This document shows, piece after piece, positions 15,464 through 21,548 of a DNA stretch of 30,192 nucleotides. This DNA comes from CAZEHS01 sp964649745 (lineage in GTDB: Bacteria > Bacillota > Clostridia > Peptostreptococcales > Acidaminobacteraceae): contig CAZYQI010000038.1 of NCBI GenBank assembly GCA_964649745.1, positions 1-30,192 of the forward strand, given 5' to 3'. The notes beneath the pieces were generated by a model. That model was not told the origin of the DNA and made no database searches. It was given only the letters and a program-made list of their open reading frames with translations. Numbering within the stretch: position 1 is the stretch's first letter; each line of letters opens with the position of its first letter. The position numbers were made by a program, and so were the translations under genes.

Positions 15464-16465
15464 TTATTTAAGCGCCATAATCAAATAATACAGACGCTCT
15501 GGATCCATTCCATGCTCTGTGGCAGTAGCCAATACCCTATCCCATTTCAAATCCCTATCTTCTTTGCGTGTCAGGAGTTCCTGATACTCACCGAGGCTAG
15601 GGGCTTTTTTTATTATGTGAGCGACCGTGCCTACAACTGACCAACCCTCTGATAAAGGAATATCGTCATATTCGGGGTTCCCGGCCTTCAGGCGGGGTGT
15701 TCCGTTGTTTGCTATGTAATACTTCAAAGTTGCGGACCAATCGCCGTCAGCCTTGCCAGCGGCAACAATATCGCCGTGTTTCGGTTCTGCACCTTGAACC
15801 AATAATGCTATATCGCCGGAGTGAATGCCTGCCCAGCTCATTGAGTCACCAGATACATGTAAAGCGAAGTCAGCTTGGCAGGTAACGTCCAGATCAAGAT
15901 AACCGTCGAAATCTTCGGCGACTGGGATGGGGCGCCCGGCCCTGATTGTGCCGAGGAGGGGAATAGCCCGGAAGGATGTGTTGTGTGGCAGAGTGAACGT
16001 GCTAAAGTGGGATTTTGATTTCTGTGCTTGTGCCGCAGAAAACATTCCCGAAACTACCGCCTCTAGGCTCGCTGGATCCGTATCGATTAGTCTAGCGAGT
16101 TCTTCTTGGCTTAAATCACAGAACGTGTCGCCGTGTCTGAGAAACTGATAACCTTCGGAAGAATCACCGTCAATTTTGTAACCGAGAGCCCATAATCTGT
16201 TTTCTAAATCCATATATCTGCTCGCGCTTCTATTCGCTTCGATTTTAATTTTTTCCATCCACCCTAGGAGCCAGCCAGGGTTAATGCCAAAGACTTCGGC
16301 CATTTTTTCGAGACGATCCCAAGGAATATTTCCTATGTGACCGCCTTCATACCTCGATAGGGTTGGTTCAGAAATGCCAATTAATTCGGCAGCTTGGCGT
16401 AACGTGTATCCCTTATCTTCGCGAGCCGACCGAATTCTTTCACCCATAATATCCATATCACCCAT
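15464..16465 (-). CDS. CI-like phage repressor with HTH and S24 self-cleavage domain
   Basis: 333-residue lysogeny repressor. The start is Met at 16465, just after AGGAGGAACAATC; an upstream in-frame TTG/ATG would lack a site. Residues 7-62 are an XRE-type helix-turn-helix (GERIRSAREDKGYTLRQAAE, LIGISEPTLSRYEGG). The C-terminal half is a LexA/S24 domain with cleavage site Ala176-Gly177 (GTIRAGRPI), nucleophile Ser208 (HVSGDSMSWAGI) and general base Lys248 (SATLKYYI). Hence it should autocleave on RecA activation and link induction to DNA damage. An extra C-terminal 45-residue segment after VGTVAHIIKK is unusual. The linker (63-165) is longer than in lambda CI. Its promoter overlaps operator O1, implying autoregulation. 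Confidence 0.92.
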   Translation of the reverse strand: MGDMDIMGERIRSAREDKGYTLRQAAELIGISEPTLSRYEGGHIGNIPWDRLEKMAEVFGINPGWLLGWMEKIKIEANRSASRYMDLENRLWALGYKIDGDSSEGYQFLRHGDTFCDLSQEELARLIDTDPASLEAVVSGMFSAAQAQKSKSHFSTFTLPHNTSFRAIPLLGTIRAGRPIPVAEDFDGYLDLDVTCQADFALHVSGDSMSWAGIHSGDIALLVQGAEPKHGDIVAAGKADGDWSATLKYYIANNGTPRLKAGNPEYDDIPLSEGWSVVGTVAHIIKKAPSLGEYQELLTRKEDRDLKWDRVLATATEHGMDPERLYYLIMALK

Positions 16466-16492
16466 GATTGTTCCTCCTATTCTACAGGATAA

Positions 16493-16521
16493 ATTATAAA
16501 GCAAACTTTAATACCATGCAA
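16493..16521 (-). promoter_or_regulatory. Repressor promoter (PRM-like)
   Basis: On the minus strand TTGCAT (16521-16516) and TATAAT (16498-16493) are separated by exactly 17 bases, a near-consensus sigma-70 promoter placed 28 bases upstream of the repressor start. The -35 box is part of operator O1 (16505-16523), so repressor binding there would compete with RNA polymerase. Confidence 0.65.
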
Positions 16522-16523
16522 GG
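16505..16523. promoter_or_regulatory. Operator O1
   Basis: ACTTTAAT-acc-ATGCAAGG. It matches the dyad ACTTGCAT-N3-ATGCAAGT at 6 of 8 and 7 of 8 half-site positions. It overlaps the repressor promoter -35 box. Confidence 0.5.
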
Positions 16524-16546
16524 CGAACGTATGTATTATAAAAAAT

Positions 16547-16565
16547 ACTTGCGTGATATGCATTG
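16547..16565. promoter_or_regulatory. Operator O2
   Basis: ACTTGCGT-gat-ATGCATTG. Half-sites match the dyad consensus at 7 of 8 and 5 of 8 positions. Its right end overlaps the -35 box of the rightward early promoter, so binding would block it. Confidence 0.55.
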
Positions 16566-16591
16566 ACACGAACTTGCATGCGATGTATCAT
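16563..16591 (+). promoter_or_regulatory. Rightward early promoter (PR-like)
   Basis: Consensus TTGACA (16563-16568), a 17-base spacer, then TATCAT (16586-16591). Transcription would start near 16598, with the cro-like start codon at 16634. It faces away from the repressor promoter, and its -35 box and spacer are covered by operators O2 and O3. Confidence 0.75.
16572..16590. promoter_or_regulatory. Operator O3
   Basis: ACTTGCAT-gcg-ATGTATCA. The left half-site is a perfect match; the right half is weak (about 4 of 8). It lies between the -35 and -10 boxes of the rightward promoter. Confidence 0.45.
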
Positions 16592-16601
16592 AAATCCAGA
16601 A

Positions 16602-16620
16602 TGATGCACGATATGCAAAG
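16602..16620. promoter_or_regulatory. Possible weak operator O4
   Basis: Right half ATGCAAAG matches 7 of 8; the left half (TGATGCAC) matches about 4 of 8. It lies just upstream of the cro-like ribosome binding site. Confidence 0.3.
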
Positions 16621-16633
16621 AGGAGGTGGTGGT

Positions 16634-16837
16634 GTGAATCGGAATAGATATGCAAAGTTGAAGGGTAAAATGGTTGAAAAAGGCTTCACGCAGGCGAAAC
16701 TCGCCTCGGATATTGGCATAAGCGTACAATCGTTAAATTCAAAGATTAACGGAAAAACAGAATTTAGCGTAACTGAGATGGGGATAATTGCAAGGACTTT
16801 GGAGTTGGAAGATCCCATCGAAATTTTTTTTACTTAA
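16634..16837 (+). CDS. Cro-like XRE-family regulator
   Basis: 67-residue helix-turn-helix protein, GTG start at 16634 seven bases after AGGAGG; the upstream ATG at 16553 would place the promoter inside the gene. The HTH reads LKGKMVEKGFTQAKLASDIG then ISVQSLNSKINGKTEFSVTE, with the tail IIARTLELEDPIEIFFT, like phage DUF739/Cro-type proteins. It is the first gene of the rightward early operon, divergent from the repressor, and is expected to bind the same operators and shut off the lysogeny promoter. Small size, with no cleavage domain, fits Cro rather than a second repressor. Confidence 0.82.
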   Translation: MNRNRYAKLKGKMVEKGFTQAKLASDIGISVQSLNSKINGKTEFSVTEMGIIARTLELEDPIEIFFT

Positions 16838-16838
16838 A

Positions 16839-16857
16839 ACTTGCATAACATGCAAGT
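16839..16857. promoter_or_regulatory. Perfect operator O5 downstream of cro
   Basis: ACTTGCAT-aac-ATGCAAGT, a perfect 8+3+8 dyad starting one base after the cro-like stop codon and 19 bases before the Rha gene. It is the best version of the sites seen at 16505-16620 and defines the consensus. It probably binds the repressor or Cro to limit readthrough into the antirepressor genes. Confidence 0.65.
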
Positions 16858-16876
16858 GCGGAAGACGGAGGTCTGA

Positions 16877-17536
16877 ATGGATCAATTCGGATTGATCGAA
16901 TCAAAAGGCATCCCGGTGGTCGGGAGCCGGAAAGTTGCGGAAATGTTTAAGAAAGAACACAAAACAGTCCTGCGTTCGATTGAGTCACTCGATTTGCAGA
17001 GTAATTTTGGTCAGCGCAATTTTGTGCCGACCTCGTACAAAGATCAGTGGAACAGAAAGCAACCTGAATACCTAATGACAAAAGACGGCTTCACCCTACT
17101 GGCAATGGGATTCACCGGCAAGAAGGCGATGGAATTCAAAATCGCATACATCACGCGCTTCAACGAGATGGAGCAGTTCATCAAAACCAAGGAATCGGCA
17201 AAGCTCGGGCACCCAGCTTTTACGGATGCGGTTGCCCTTCTGCATGATCACCCCGCACCCTATCACTTCAGCAACGAGAGCGACCTCATAAACCGCCTGA
17301 TTCTCGGCATGACGGCAAAGCAGTTCAAAGATGCAAACAGTATTCCCAAGACGGAGAAGAGCATCCGGCCATACCTGACATTGAATCAGATTGCGGAGGT
17401 GGAGCATCTTCAGATGCTGGACGCGGGGATGATGGCGGCACGGGTTACGTTTGAGCAGCGGAAGATGGCCTTAGAACTGGCGCTGATGAAGTTTCGGACG
17501 AAGAGGATGCCACTGGCGCTGGTAAGTGGGCAATGA
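16877..17536 (+). CDS. Rha-family phage regulatory protein
   Basis: 219-residue protein with an N-terminal pRha domain (residues about 10-100): GSRKVAEMFKKEHKTVLRSI, the central NFVPTSYKDQWNRKQPEYLM, then TKDGFTLLAMGFTGKKAMEF and FKIAYITRFNEME. Rha proteins act early in phage development and interfere with lytic growth or regulation in hosts lacking certain factors; the molecular role is not settled. The C-terminal 110 residues (from HPAFTDAVALLHDHPAP) form a separate helical domain that I do not recognise. ATG 16877 follows ACGGAGG. It is controlled from the cro promoter and possibly by operator O5. Confidence 0.8.
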   Translation: MDQFGLIESKGIPVVGSRKVAEMFKKEHKTVLRSIESLDLQSNFGQRNFVPTSYKDQWNRKQPEYLMTKDGFTLLAMGFTGKKAMEFKIAYITRFNEMEQFIKTKESAKLGHPAFTDAVALLHDHPAPYHFSNESDLINRLILGMTAKQFKDANSIPKTEKSIRPYLTLNQIAEVEHLQMLDAGMMAARVTFEQRKMALELALMKFRTKRMPLALVSGQ

Positions 17537-17553
17537 CAACCTTACAATGTTCC

Positions 17554-17588
17554 TCAAAAAGAAAAAGGCCGCTCTCACGAAGCGGCCT
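17554..17588 (-). terminator. Leftward intrinsic terminator A (matches element at 20243)
   Basis: Read on the minus strand: stem AGGCCGCT / AGCGGCCT (8 bp, 17566-17573 with 17581-17588), 7-base loop, then TTTTTCTTTTTG. This is a textbook intrinsic terminator, but pointing against the early operon. On the plus strand it has no T-run. It lies in the leader of the antirepressor gene, which argues against the longer ORF start. Confidence 0.6.
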
Positions 17589-17615
17589 AATCCCAAAACA
17601 GAAAGGATATATCTC

Positions 17616-18704
17616 ATGAACAATCTTATCACGGTAGCGCACAAAGGGCAAAAGGTTTTAACAACACTTCAACTGGCCGAGGTTCTGGAATCGAATTCAA
17701 AGAAGATCTGCGCTAACTTTAACCGATGCTCGAAAAAGTTCAAAAAAGGCACACACTACTTTGAATTGACTGGCGAAGATATGAAGCGATTTCGGGTGCA
17801 GAACCCAGAGCTGAACCTGAACCCCGCTCCGAAAATGTATCTTTGGACGGAATCTGGGAAATCGATTCATGCTCAATTACTTAACCCGAAAGAAATCGTG
17901 TCCCCAAATTCTAACTACAGATCCATTCAAAAGGAATCACGGGTTGCTCTTAATGAGAAAACGGCCGATACAACCGAACTGATTCGGGTTGAGAGCGGGG
18001 AAGTAAAAATGGACAGCCGGATGATTGCAGATCATTTTGGAAAGCGGCACGACAATGTGATTAAAGACATACGTGATGAGCTCAAAGCCCTTGAAAAAGG
18101 TGGTGTTGGTAATCTCCTAATTTTTGAGGAGATCGAATACCTAGACGGGCGTAAGCGGAAACAGCCCGCTTTTACGATGGGTGAGCACGGCGCCCTGCAG
18201 CTCGCTGCACGATACGATGCGGTTGCCCGGTACAAACTCATCGTGAGAATTGAAGAACTTAAACGCAAGGCCCAGCCGTACTATAAAGAACCTCCGAAAA
18301 CGCCATTTGAATTGATATCTATGATGGCAATCCAAGGAGCTGAGCAGGAAAAACAGATCCAGAAGCTCACGATCGATGTCCAGACAATTAAGAACGCAGT
18401 TGACGTTGAGACTAAGGACTGGAGAACCGGAATAAACGAAGGAATCGATCAGGTGATTCAGGCCCGAGGTGGCGATAAGAACGCACGAGTCAGAGTGTTG
18501 GCTGAAAGTTATGAGGTTCTTGAGTTTAAGGCTCGATGCAATCTAGCTATTCGGCTTGAAAAGCATAAAGACCGGCTTCGTAGGACTGGCGCAAAAGCAA
18601 ATGATATCCGCCGCGTGAGCAAACTGGCTATCATCGAATCCGAAACGAGGTTAAAAGCCATTTATACCGGCATTGTGCGCGACATGGTCATTAAATACTG
18701 CTAA
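17616..18704 (+). CDS. ORF6N-Rha antirepressor-like protein
   Basis: 362 residues from ATG 17616 (MNNLITVAHKGQKVLTTLQL), with GAAAGGA nine bases before; the frame is open to 17526 but that part covers the hairpin and lacks a site. Residues 1-90 match an ORF6N domain (LATVLESNSKKICANFNR-type region, KKFKKGTHYFELTGEDMKRF, MYLWTESG). Residues about 130-210 are a pRha domain (MDSRMIADHFGKRHDNVIKD, PAFTMGEHGALQLAARYDAV). The C-terminal 95 residues (WRTGINEGIDQVIQARGGDK and following helices) are typical of phage antirepressor C-terminal domains. Probable role is binding or relieving the repressor during early lytic growth. The second Rha domain in a row is notable. Confidence 0.78.
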   Translation: MNNLITVAHKGQKVLTTLQLAEVLESNSKKICANFNRCSKKFKKGTHYFELTGEDMKRFRVQNPELNLNPAPKMYLWTESGKSIHAQLLNPKEIVSPNSNYRSIQKESRVALNEKTADTTELIRVESGEVKMDSRMIADHFGKRHDNVIKDIRDELKALEKGGVGNLLIFEEIEYLDGRKRKQPAFTMGEHGALQLAARYDAVARYKLIVRIEELKRKAQPYYKEPPKTPFELISMMAIQGAEQEKQIQKLTIDVQTIKNAVDVETKDWRTGINEGIDQVIQARGGDKNARVRVLAESYEVLEFKARCNLAIRLEKHKDRLRRTGAKANDIRRVSKLAIIESETRLKAIYTGIVRDMVIKYC

Positions 18705-18719
18705 TTGGAGGAACTTCCT

Positions 18720-19259
18720 ATGACAATTACACTGCATGAGATTTACTCACACGAAGAGATTGAAAAACTTGTAGGCGCCAGAGTTACGAAGGTAGAATCC
18801 GGGGATGCTTGGATTGGAATAGACCTCCAAACAGCCGATGGCACAACCCACGCATTGATGTTCAGTGACGATGGGTGGCATTGCGGGAACGATGCGTGGG
18901 AGCCTACGGCGGAAGAAATTCTGACGGTTCTCAATAGCATCAAAGAATCAATAGATGCATCGGAGGATCTTGGAGAGACGAAGCAGGCGGATGAAGATCG
19001 GGCAGCCCTCCATGAGCTTATCCACGGAAATGACAAGGTCGGTGTGATGCGGTCTCATCTGAGTTTCCTGCTTGAATGCACACCTGAAGAAGTAATCGGG
19101 GATGCCCTCATGGAGATTGCCCGGAAGCTTCTCCCCGGGGACTCTGCAACCGTGGCGGTACCCTCGCCCGACAAGCGCGACATCAGTGTTATCGCTCGTG
19201 AGACTGGCAAGATGATTGCTGATCGGATGCTAGAAGCCGCGATAAAACCTCTGCGGTAA
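18720..19259 (+). CDS. Hypothetical phage protein (179 aa)
   Basis: 179-residue acidic protein. ATG at 18720 is chosen because GGAGG at 18706-18710 is ideally spaced; the TTG at 18705 is not needed. The N-terminal half looks like a small beta-rich module (LVGARVTKVESGDAWIGIDL, HALMFSDDGWHCGNDAWEPT). The second half is helical, with EEVIGDALMEIARKLL and a basic C-terminal helix (ETGKMIADRMLEAAIKPLR). I do not recognise a family. Its 3' end overlaps a gene on the opposite strand by 71 bases. Confidence 0.65.
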   Translation: MTITLHEIYSHEEIEKLVGARVTKVESGDAWIGIDLQTADGTTHALMFSDDGWHCGNDAWEPTAEEILTVLNSIKESIDASEDLGETKQADEDRAALHELIHGNDKVGVMRSHLSFLLECTPEEVIGDALMEIARKLLPGDSATVAVPSPDKRDISVIARETGKMIADRMLEAAIKPLR

Positions 19260-19458
19260 AAGCCTGGTTGTATGACACGACGAAGGTGGAGAGGGCGGCT
19301 ACGGCCCCTTGGGCTACCGCTTCAGCAGGCGAGACGGAAGGATTACTGGCCATTGCTTCGATGGCCGCGTGTACGTCTTTAGCCAGTTGGTCGTGGAGCT
19401 GGGTGGCGGTGGTTCGGGAAGCTTCTTCACATGCTTTCACAATTTCAGCTTTAGTCAT
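19189..19458 (-). CDS. Small helical protein on the opposite strand (89 aa)
   Basis: 89 residues from ATG 19458, preceded by GGAGG at the right distance (TGGAGGTGTCATT). The protein is alanine-rich and helical (AEIVKACEEASRTTATQLHD, AIEAMASNPSVSPAEAVAQG, AVAALSTFVVSYNQAF), with balanced charge, unlike a chance antisense frame. It overlaps the end of the 18720-19259 gene by 71 bases tail-to-tail and starts 47 bases from a rightward gene, so it is an isolated leftward gene inside the early operon. Function unknown. Candidates are a small regulator or a host-interaction protein. Not certain to be real. Confidence 0.5.
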   Translation of the reverse strand: MTKAEIVKACEEASRTTATQLHDQLAKDVHAAIEAMASNPSVSPAEAVAQGAVAALSTFVVSYNQAFTAEVLSRLLASDQQSSCQSHER

Positions 19459-19505
19459 AATGACACCTCCATAAAGGGATTTTATCACAGAAAGGAGACT
19501 GAATT

Positions 19506-19712
19506 ATGGGAATCTTGAGAACGGACACATTCCAAAGAACAGACATCTTAAAGCGGAAGCGCGGAGAACCCATACCGCCTGCGGTGCTCATACGCACTGT
19601 GTACACTCCAACGGATCTAGAGCCGGATGTTGAAGCCGCTGATAAGGCCATTGCAAATATTATTCTCAGGCAGCTCAGAAGCGGGACGCCGCCGCTCCAA
19701 GAGAGGGTTTGA
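19506..19712 (+). CDS. Small hypothetical phage protein (68 aa)
   Basis: 68-residue basic protein, ATG at 19506 preceded by AAAGGAGA. It begins MGILRTDTFQRTDILKRKRG and contains a proline-rich turn (EPIPPAVLIRT) before a helix (EAADKAIANIILRQLRSG). No family recognised. It starts right after the divergent 19189-19458 gene and is followed by a hairpin-bearing gap. Coding is supported mainly by the ribosome binding site and amino-acid composition. Confidence 0.5.
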   Translation: MGILRTDTFQRTDILKRKRGEPIPPAVLIRTVYTPTDLEPDVEAADKAIANIILRQLRSGTPPLQERV

Positions 19713-19766
19713 TAAAAAGGGTCACCTACGTAAACAGAGCAATGTAATTAAATATCGGAAATCACA

Positions 19767-19798
19767 ACTTCGGGGGTGAGATTTTTCGCCCTCGAAGT
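19767..19798 (+). other. Strong RNA hairpin in intergenic gap
   Basis: Two 14-base arms (19767-19780 and 19785-19798) pair completely if three G-T pairs are allowed, around the loop ATTT. Arms are ACTTCGGGGGTGAG and TTCGCCCTCGAAGT. There is no T-run after it in either direction, so it is not a plain terminator. It stands 31 bases upstream of the next start codon, in a 116-base gap that otherwise shows nothing. Confidence 0.5.
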
Positions 19799-19828
19799 AA
19801 TGTCTAAACACCTTAAAGGAGGGAGAAC

Positions 19829-20161
19829 ATGTTAAGCGATACTGATCGGAATACGGAAAAAGCGTTTAGAAGCCTGTTGCAGCAACATTTGTGGGCGATA
19901 GCCTTTGATTGTCTCGTAGATGAACACACCGCTTCAATTTGGGAATCGCCGGAGTACAAGAAGCTTACTTTAGAGATTCAAAATGCATTGTCAGTCATTC
20001 CAAGGGCACAGGCAGGGGTTATTGATGAACTAGTGATGCAAGCGGTGTGTCAGATTGCAGAGTCTGCATTTTTAAGGGGTATCTTCGCCGGTATTCAAGG
20101 CGCGTCTCCTTCCGGGCTTTTCCCTCCAAACGTGGCGGCTAAACACGATGAAAATGCATAG
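19829..20161 (+). CDS. Hypothetical phage protein (110 aa)
   Basis: 110-residue protein, ATG 19829 with AAAGGAGGG upstream. It is mostly helical: KAFRSLLQQHLWAIAFDCLV, a middle KKLTLEIQNALSVIPRAQAG, and a helix ending FLRGIFAGIQ before a flexible tail. The plan (a mid-length helix pair ending in an F-x-R-G-x-x-A-G type helix) resembles small unassigned early proteins of clostridial phages such as the DUF6809 type, but I cannot assign it. Downstream is a probable 28-residue peptide. Confidence 0.6.
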   Translation: MLSDTDRNTEKAFRSLLQQHLWAIAFDCLVDEHTASIWESPEYKKLTLEIQNALSVIPRAQAGVIDELVMQAVCQIAESAFLRGIFAGIQGASPSGLFPPNVAAKHDENA

Positions 20162-20180
20162 AAAGGGATGTGTGTGAAAG

Positions 20181-20267
20181 ATGCGAACGCAGAAAATTGA
20201 AATTGAATATGACCCACCGGAACCGCTTTGGTGGCTCCCTTACCAAAAAGAAAAAGCCGCCCAATAA
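20181..20267 (+). CDS. Possible 28-residue peptide
   Basis: ATG at 20181 opens a 28-codon frame encoding MRTQKIEIEYDPPEPLWWLP followed by YQKEKAAQ and TAA. It has a motif-like PPEPLWW centre, and its last codons run into hairpin element B. The upstream GAAAGGGA is rather far (about 13 bases). It may be a genuine microprotein, a leader peptide for the next gene, or chance. Confidence 0.35.
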   Translation: MRTQKIEIEYDPPEPLWWLPYQKEKAAQ

Positions 20268-20275
20268 GAGGCAGC
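20243..20275 (-). terminator. Leftward intrinsic terminator B (matches element at 17554)
   Basis: On the minus strand the arms GCTGCC and GGCGGC (20275-20270, 20261-20256) pair fully with one G-U, followed by TTTTTCTTTTTGG. In the plus-strand RNA the same position is a C-A mismatch, so the structure is better on the minus strand. The T-tract matches that of element A. Confidence 0.5.
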
Positions 20276-20336
20276 AGAAACAAAATGTCAGCTTCAGTAT
20301 AGCACGATTCACAAAATAACTCAAGTTGGAGGTCAT

Positions 20337-21083
20337 ATGAAAGGTTACAAAGTGTTCGAACCTGATTGGACGTGTCGGGGTTTCCAGTATGAAGTAGGCC
20401 AAACCTACACGCACGAAGGGCCTATACGCCCATGCTCTTCTGGATTTCACTTCTGTGCAGCACCCGCAGATTGCTTCGAATATCATCGGTTTGATCCGGA
20501 CAATAAGGTGGCCGAGGTCGAGGCAATTGGCCAAACCATCATCGACGGCAACAAGACCGTCACGGACCAGATTGTAATTGTCCGTGAGATCCCCTGGGCA
20601 GAGCTGCTGACCCTCGTTAACCAAGGCAAAGAAAATACTGGTCTCTGCAACACCGGGGACTGCAACACCGGGGACTGGAACACCGGGAACTGCAACACCG
20701 GGAACAGGAACACCGGATTCGCGAATCAGTGTAATTTTGAATCCGGAGCCTTCAATACAGTTGAAGCAAATATCCGGATATTCAATAAAGAGTTTCCAAT
20801 GACCGCGCGAGATTTCTATAACTCAGAGTATTACGATGCACTTCGCGACGGTGGCTTCGCGCTTACGGAATGGGTATCGGCGCATTCCATGACGGACGAA
20901 GAGAAGGCAGCCAACCCTTCATGGGAGACTGCAGACGGCTATCTGAGACGGAACGGCTATAAAGAGGCGTGGGCTAAGAACTGGGCCAATAAGTCTGAAA
21001 CCAACAGGGCAATCGTCCTTACTATGCCGGGCTTTGATGCTGATATTTTCTTCGAGATAACCGGAATCAACACTACAAAATAA
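20337..21083 (+). CDS. Phage protein with DUF7666-like N-domain and NTG pentapeptide repeats
   Basis: 248-residue protein, ATG at 20337 behind TTGGAGG. Residues 1-95 (KGYKVFEPDWTCRGFQYEVG, the GFHFCAAPADCFEYHRFDP block, NKVAEVEAIGQTI) match a domain common in phages (DUF7666-like) with conserved Cys and aromatic residues. Residues 100-129 are six pentapeptides of the form NTGxx. A C-terminal 100-residue domain (PMTARDFYNSEYYDALRDGG, SHSMTDEEKAANPSWETADG-like stretch, WAKNWANKSETNRAIVLTMP) is distinct. Pentapeptide solenoids often mimic or bind other macromolecules; the actual role here is unknown. Single gene between two small-protein genes, same direction. Confidence 0.7.
   Translation: MKGYKVFEPDWTCRGFQYEVGQTYTHEGPIRPCSSGFHFCAAPADCFEYHRFDPDNKVAEVEAIGQTIIDGNKTVTDQIVIVREIPWAELLTLVNQGKENTGLCNTGDCNTGDWNTGNCNTGNRNTGFANQCNFESGAFNTVEANIRIFNKEFPMTARDFYNSEYYDALRDGGFALTEWVSAHSMTDEEKAANPSWETADGYLRRNGYKEAWAKNWANKSETNRAIVLTMPGFDADIFFEITGINTTK
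20634..20723 (+). repeat. 15-bp tandem repeat (six units) coding NTGxx
   Basis: Six 15-base units, each AAYACYGG plus a variable part, encode NTGLC NTGDC NTGDW NTGNC NTGNR NTGFA. Two neighbouring units are identical (AACACCGGGGACTGC-type), so copy number may vary between related phages by slippage or recombination. Confidence 0.85.
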
Positions 21084-21098
21084 TAGGAGGATACACAC

Positions 21099-21548
21099 AT
21101 GACTATCACAATCCACATCGACAGCCCCGAACTGACCAGCGCCATCAGGGATCTCACAGGGGTCATGCTTTCAGCTGCTATGAACTCAGCTGTAAAAGTC
21201 AATATTCAGGAACCCGCAGGCCAGCCAGCCCCACAAGTTATGCCCGTGCAGACGGCTCCCGTTCAACCCGCCCTCGTCGTACAACACGCTGTGACCCCAA
21301 CACCTCCCGCAGTGGTTCAAGCACCCATCCCCGCAGCGCCCCAGGCTCCGACTGTAGCACCTACAGCGGCCGTCAGTTATTCTATCAGCCAACTCTCCGT
21401 GGCTGCTATGCAGTTGAAAGACCAGGGGCGTATTGCAGACCTGCAAGGGTTGCTTGCCCAGTTCGGTGTCCAGGCCATGACGCAGCTCCGCCCAGATCAG
21501 CTTCCGGACTTCGCAATGGCGCTGATCGGTATGGGGGTGAAGATCTGA
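21099..21548 (+). CDS. Proline-rich early phage protein (149 aa)
   Basis: 149 residues, ATG at 21099 behind AGGAGG. Three parts: an N-terminal segment (MTITIHIDSPELTSAIRDLT with VMLSAAMNSAVKVNI), a Pro/Ala/Val/Gln linker (about 40-88), and a C-terminal helical domain (SISQLSVAAMQLKDQGRIAD, LQGLLAQFGVQAMTQLRPDQ) seen in many phage early operons next to DUF2800. Role unknown; the linker suggests a scaffold joining two binding ends. It overlaps the next start by one base (TGATG), so it is coupled to the nuclease gene. Confidence 0.65.
   Translation: MTITIHIDSPELTSAIRDLTGVMLSAAMNSAVKVNIQEPAGQPAPQVMPVQTAPVQPALVVQHAVTPTPPAVVQAPIPAAPQAPTVAPTAAVSYSISQLSVAAMQLKDQGRIADLQGLLAQFGVQAMTQLRPDQLPDFAMALIGMGVKI

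Noticed and set aside
20634..20723. CRISPR-like array
   Set aside because: Units are 15 bp, contiguous and in frame with a coding sequence; no spacers exist.
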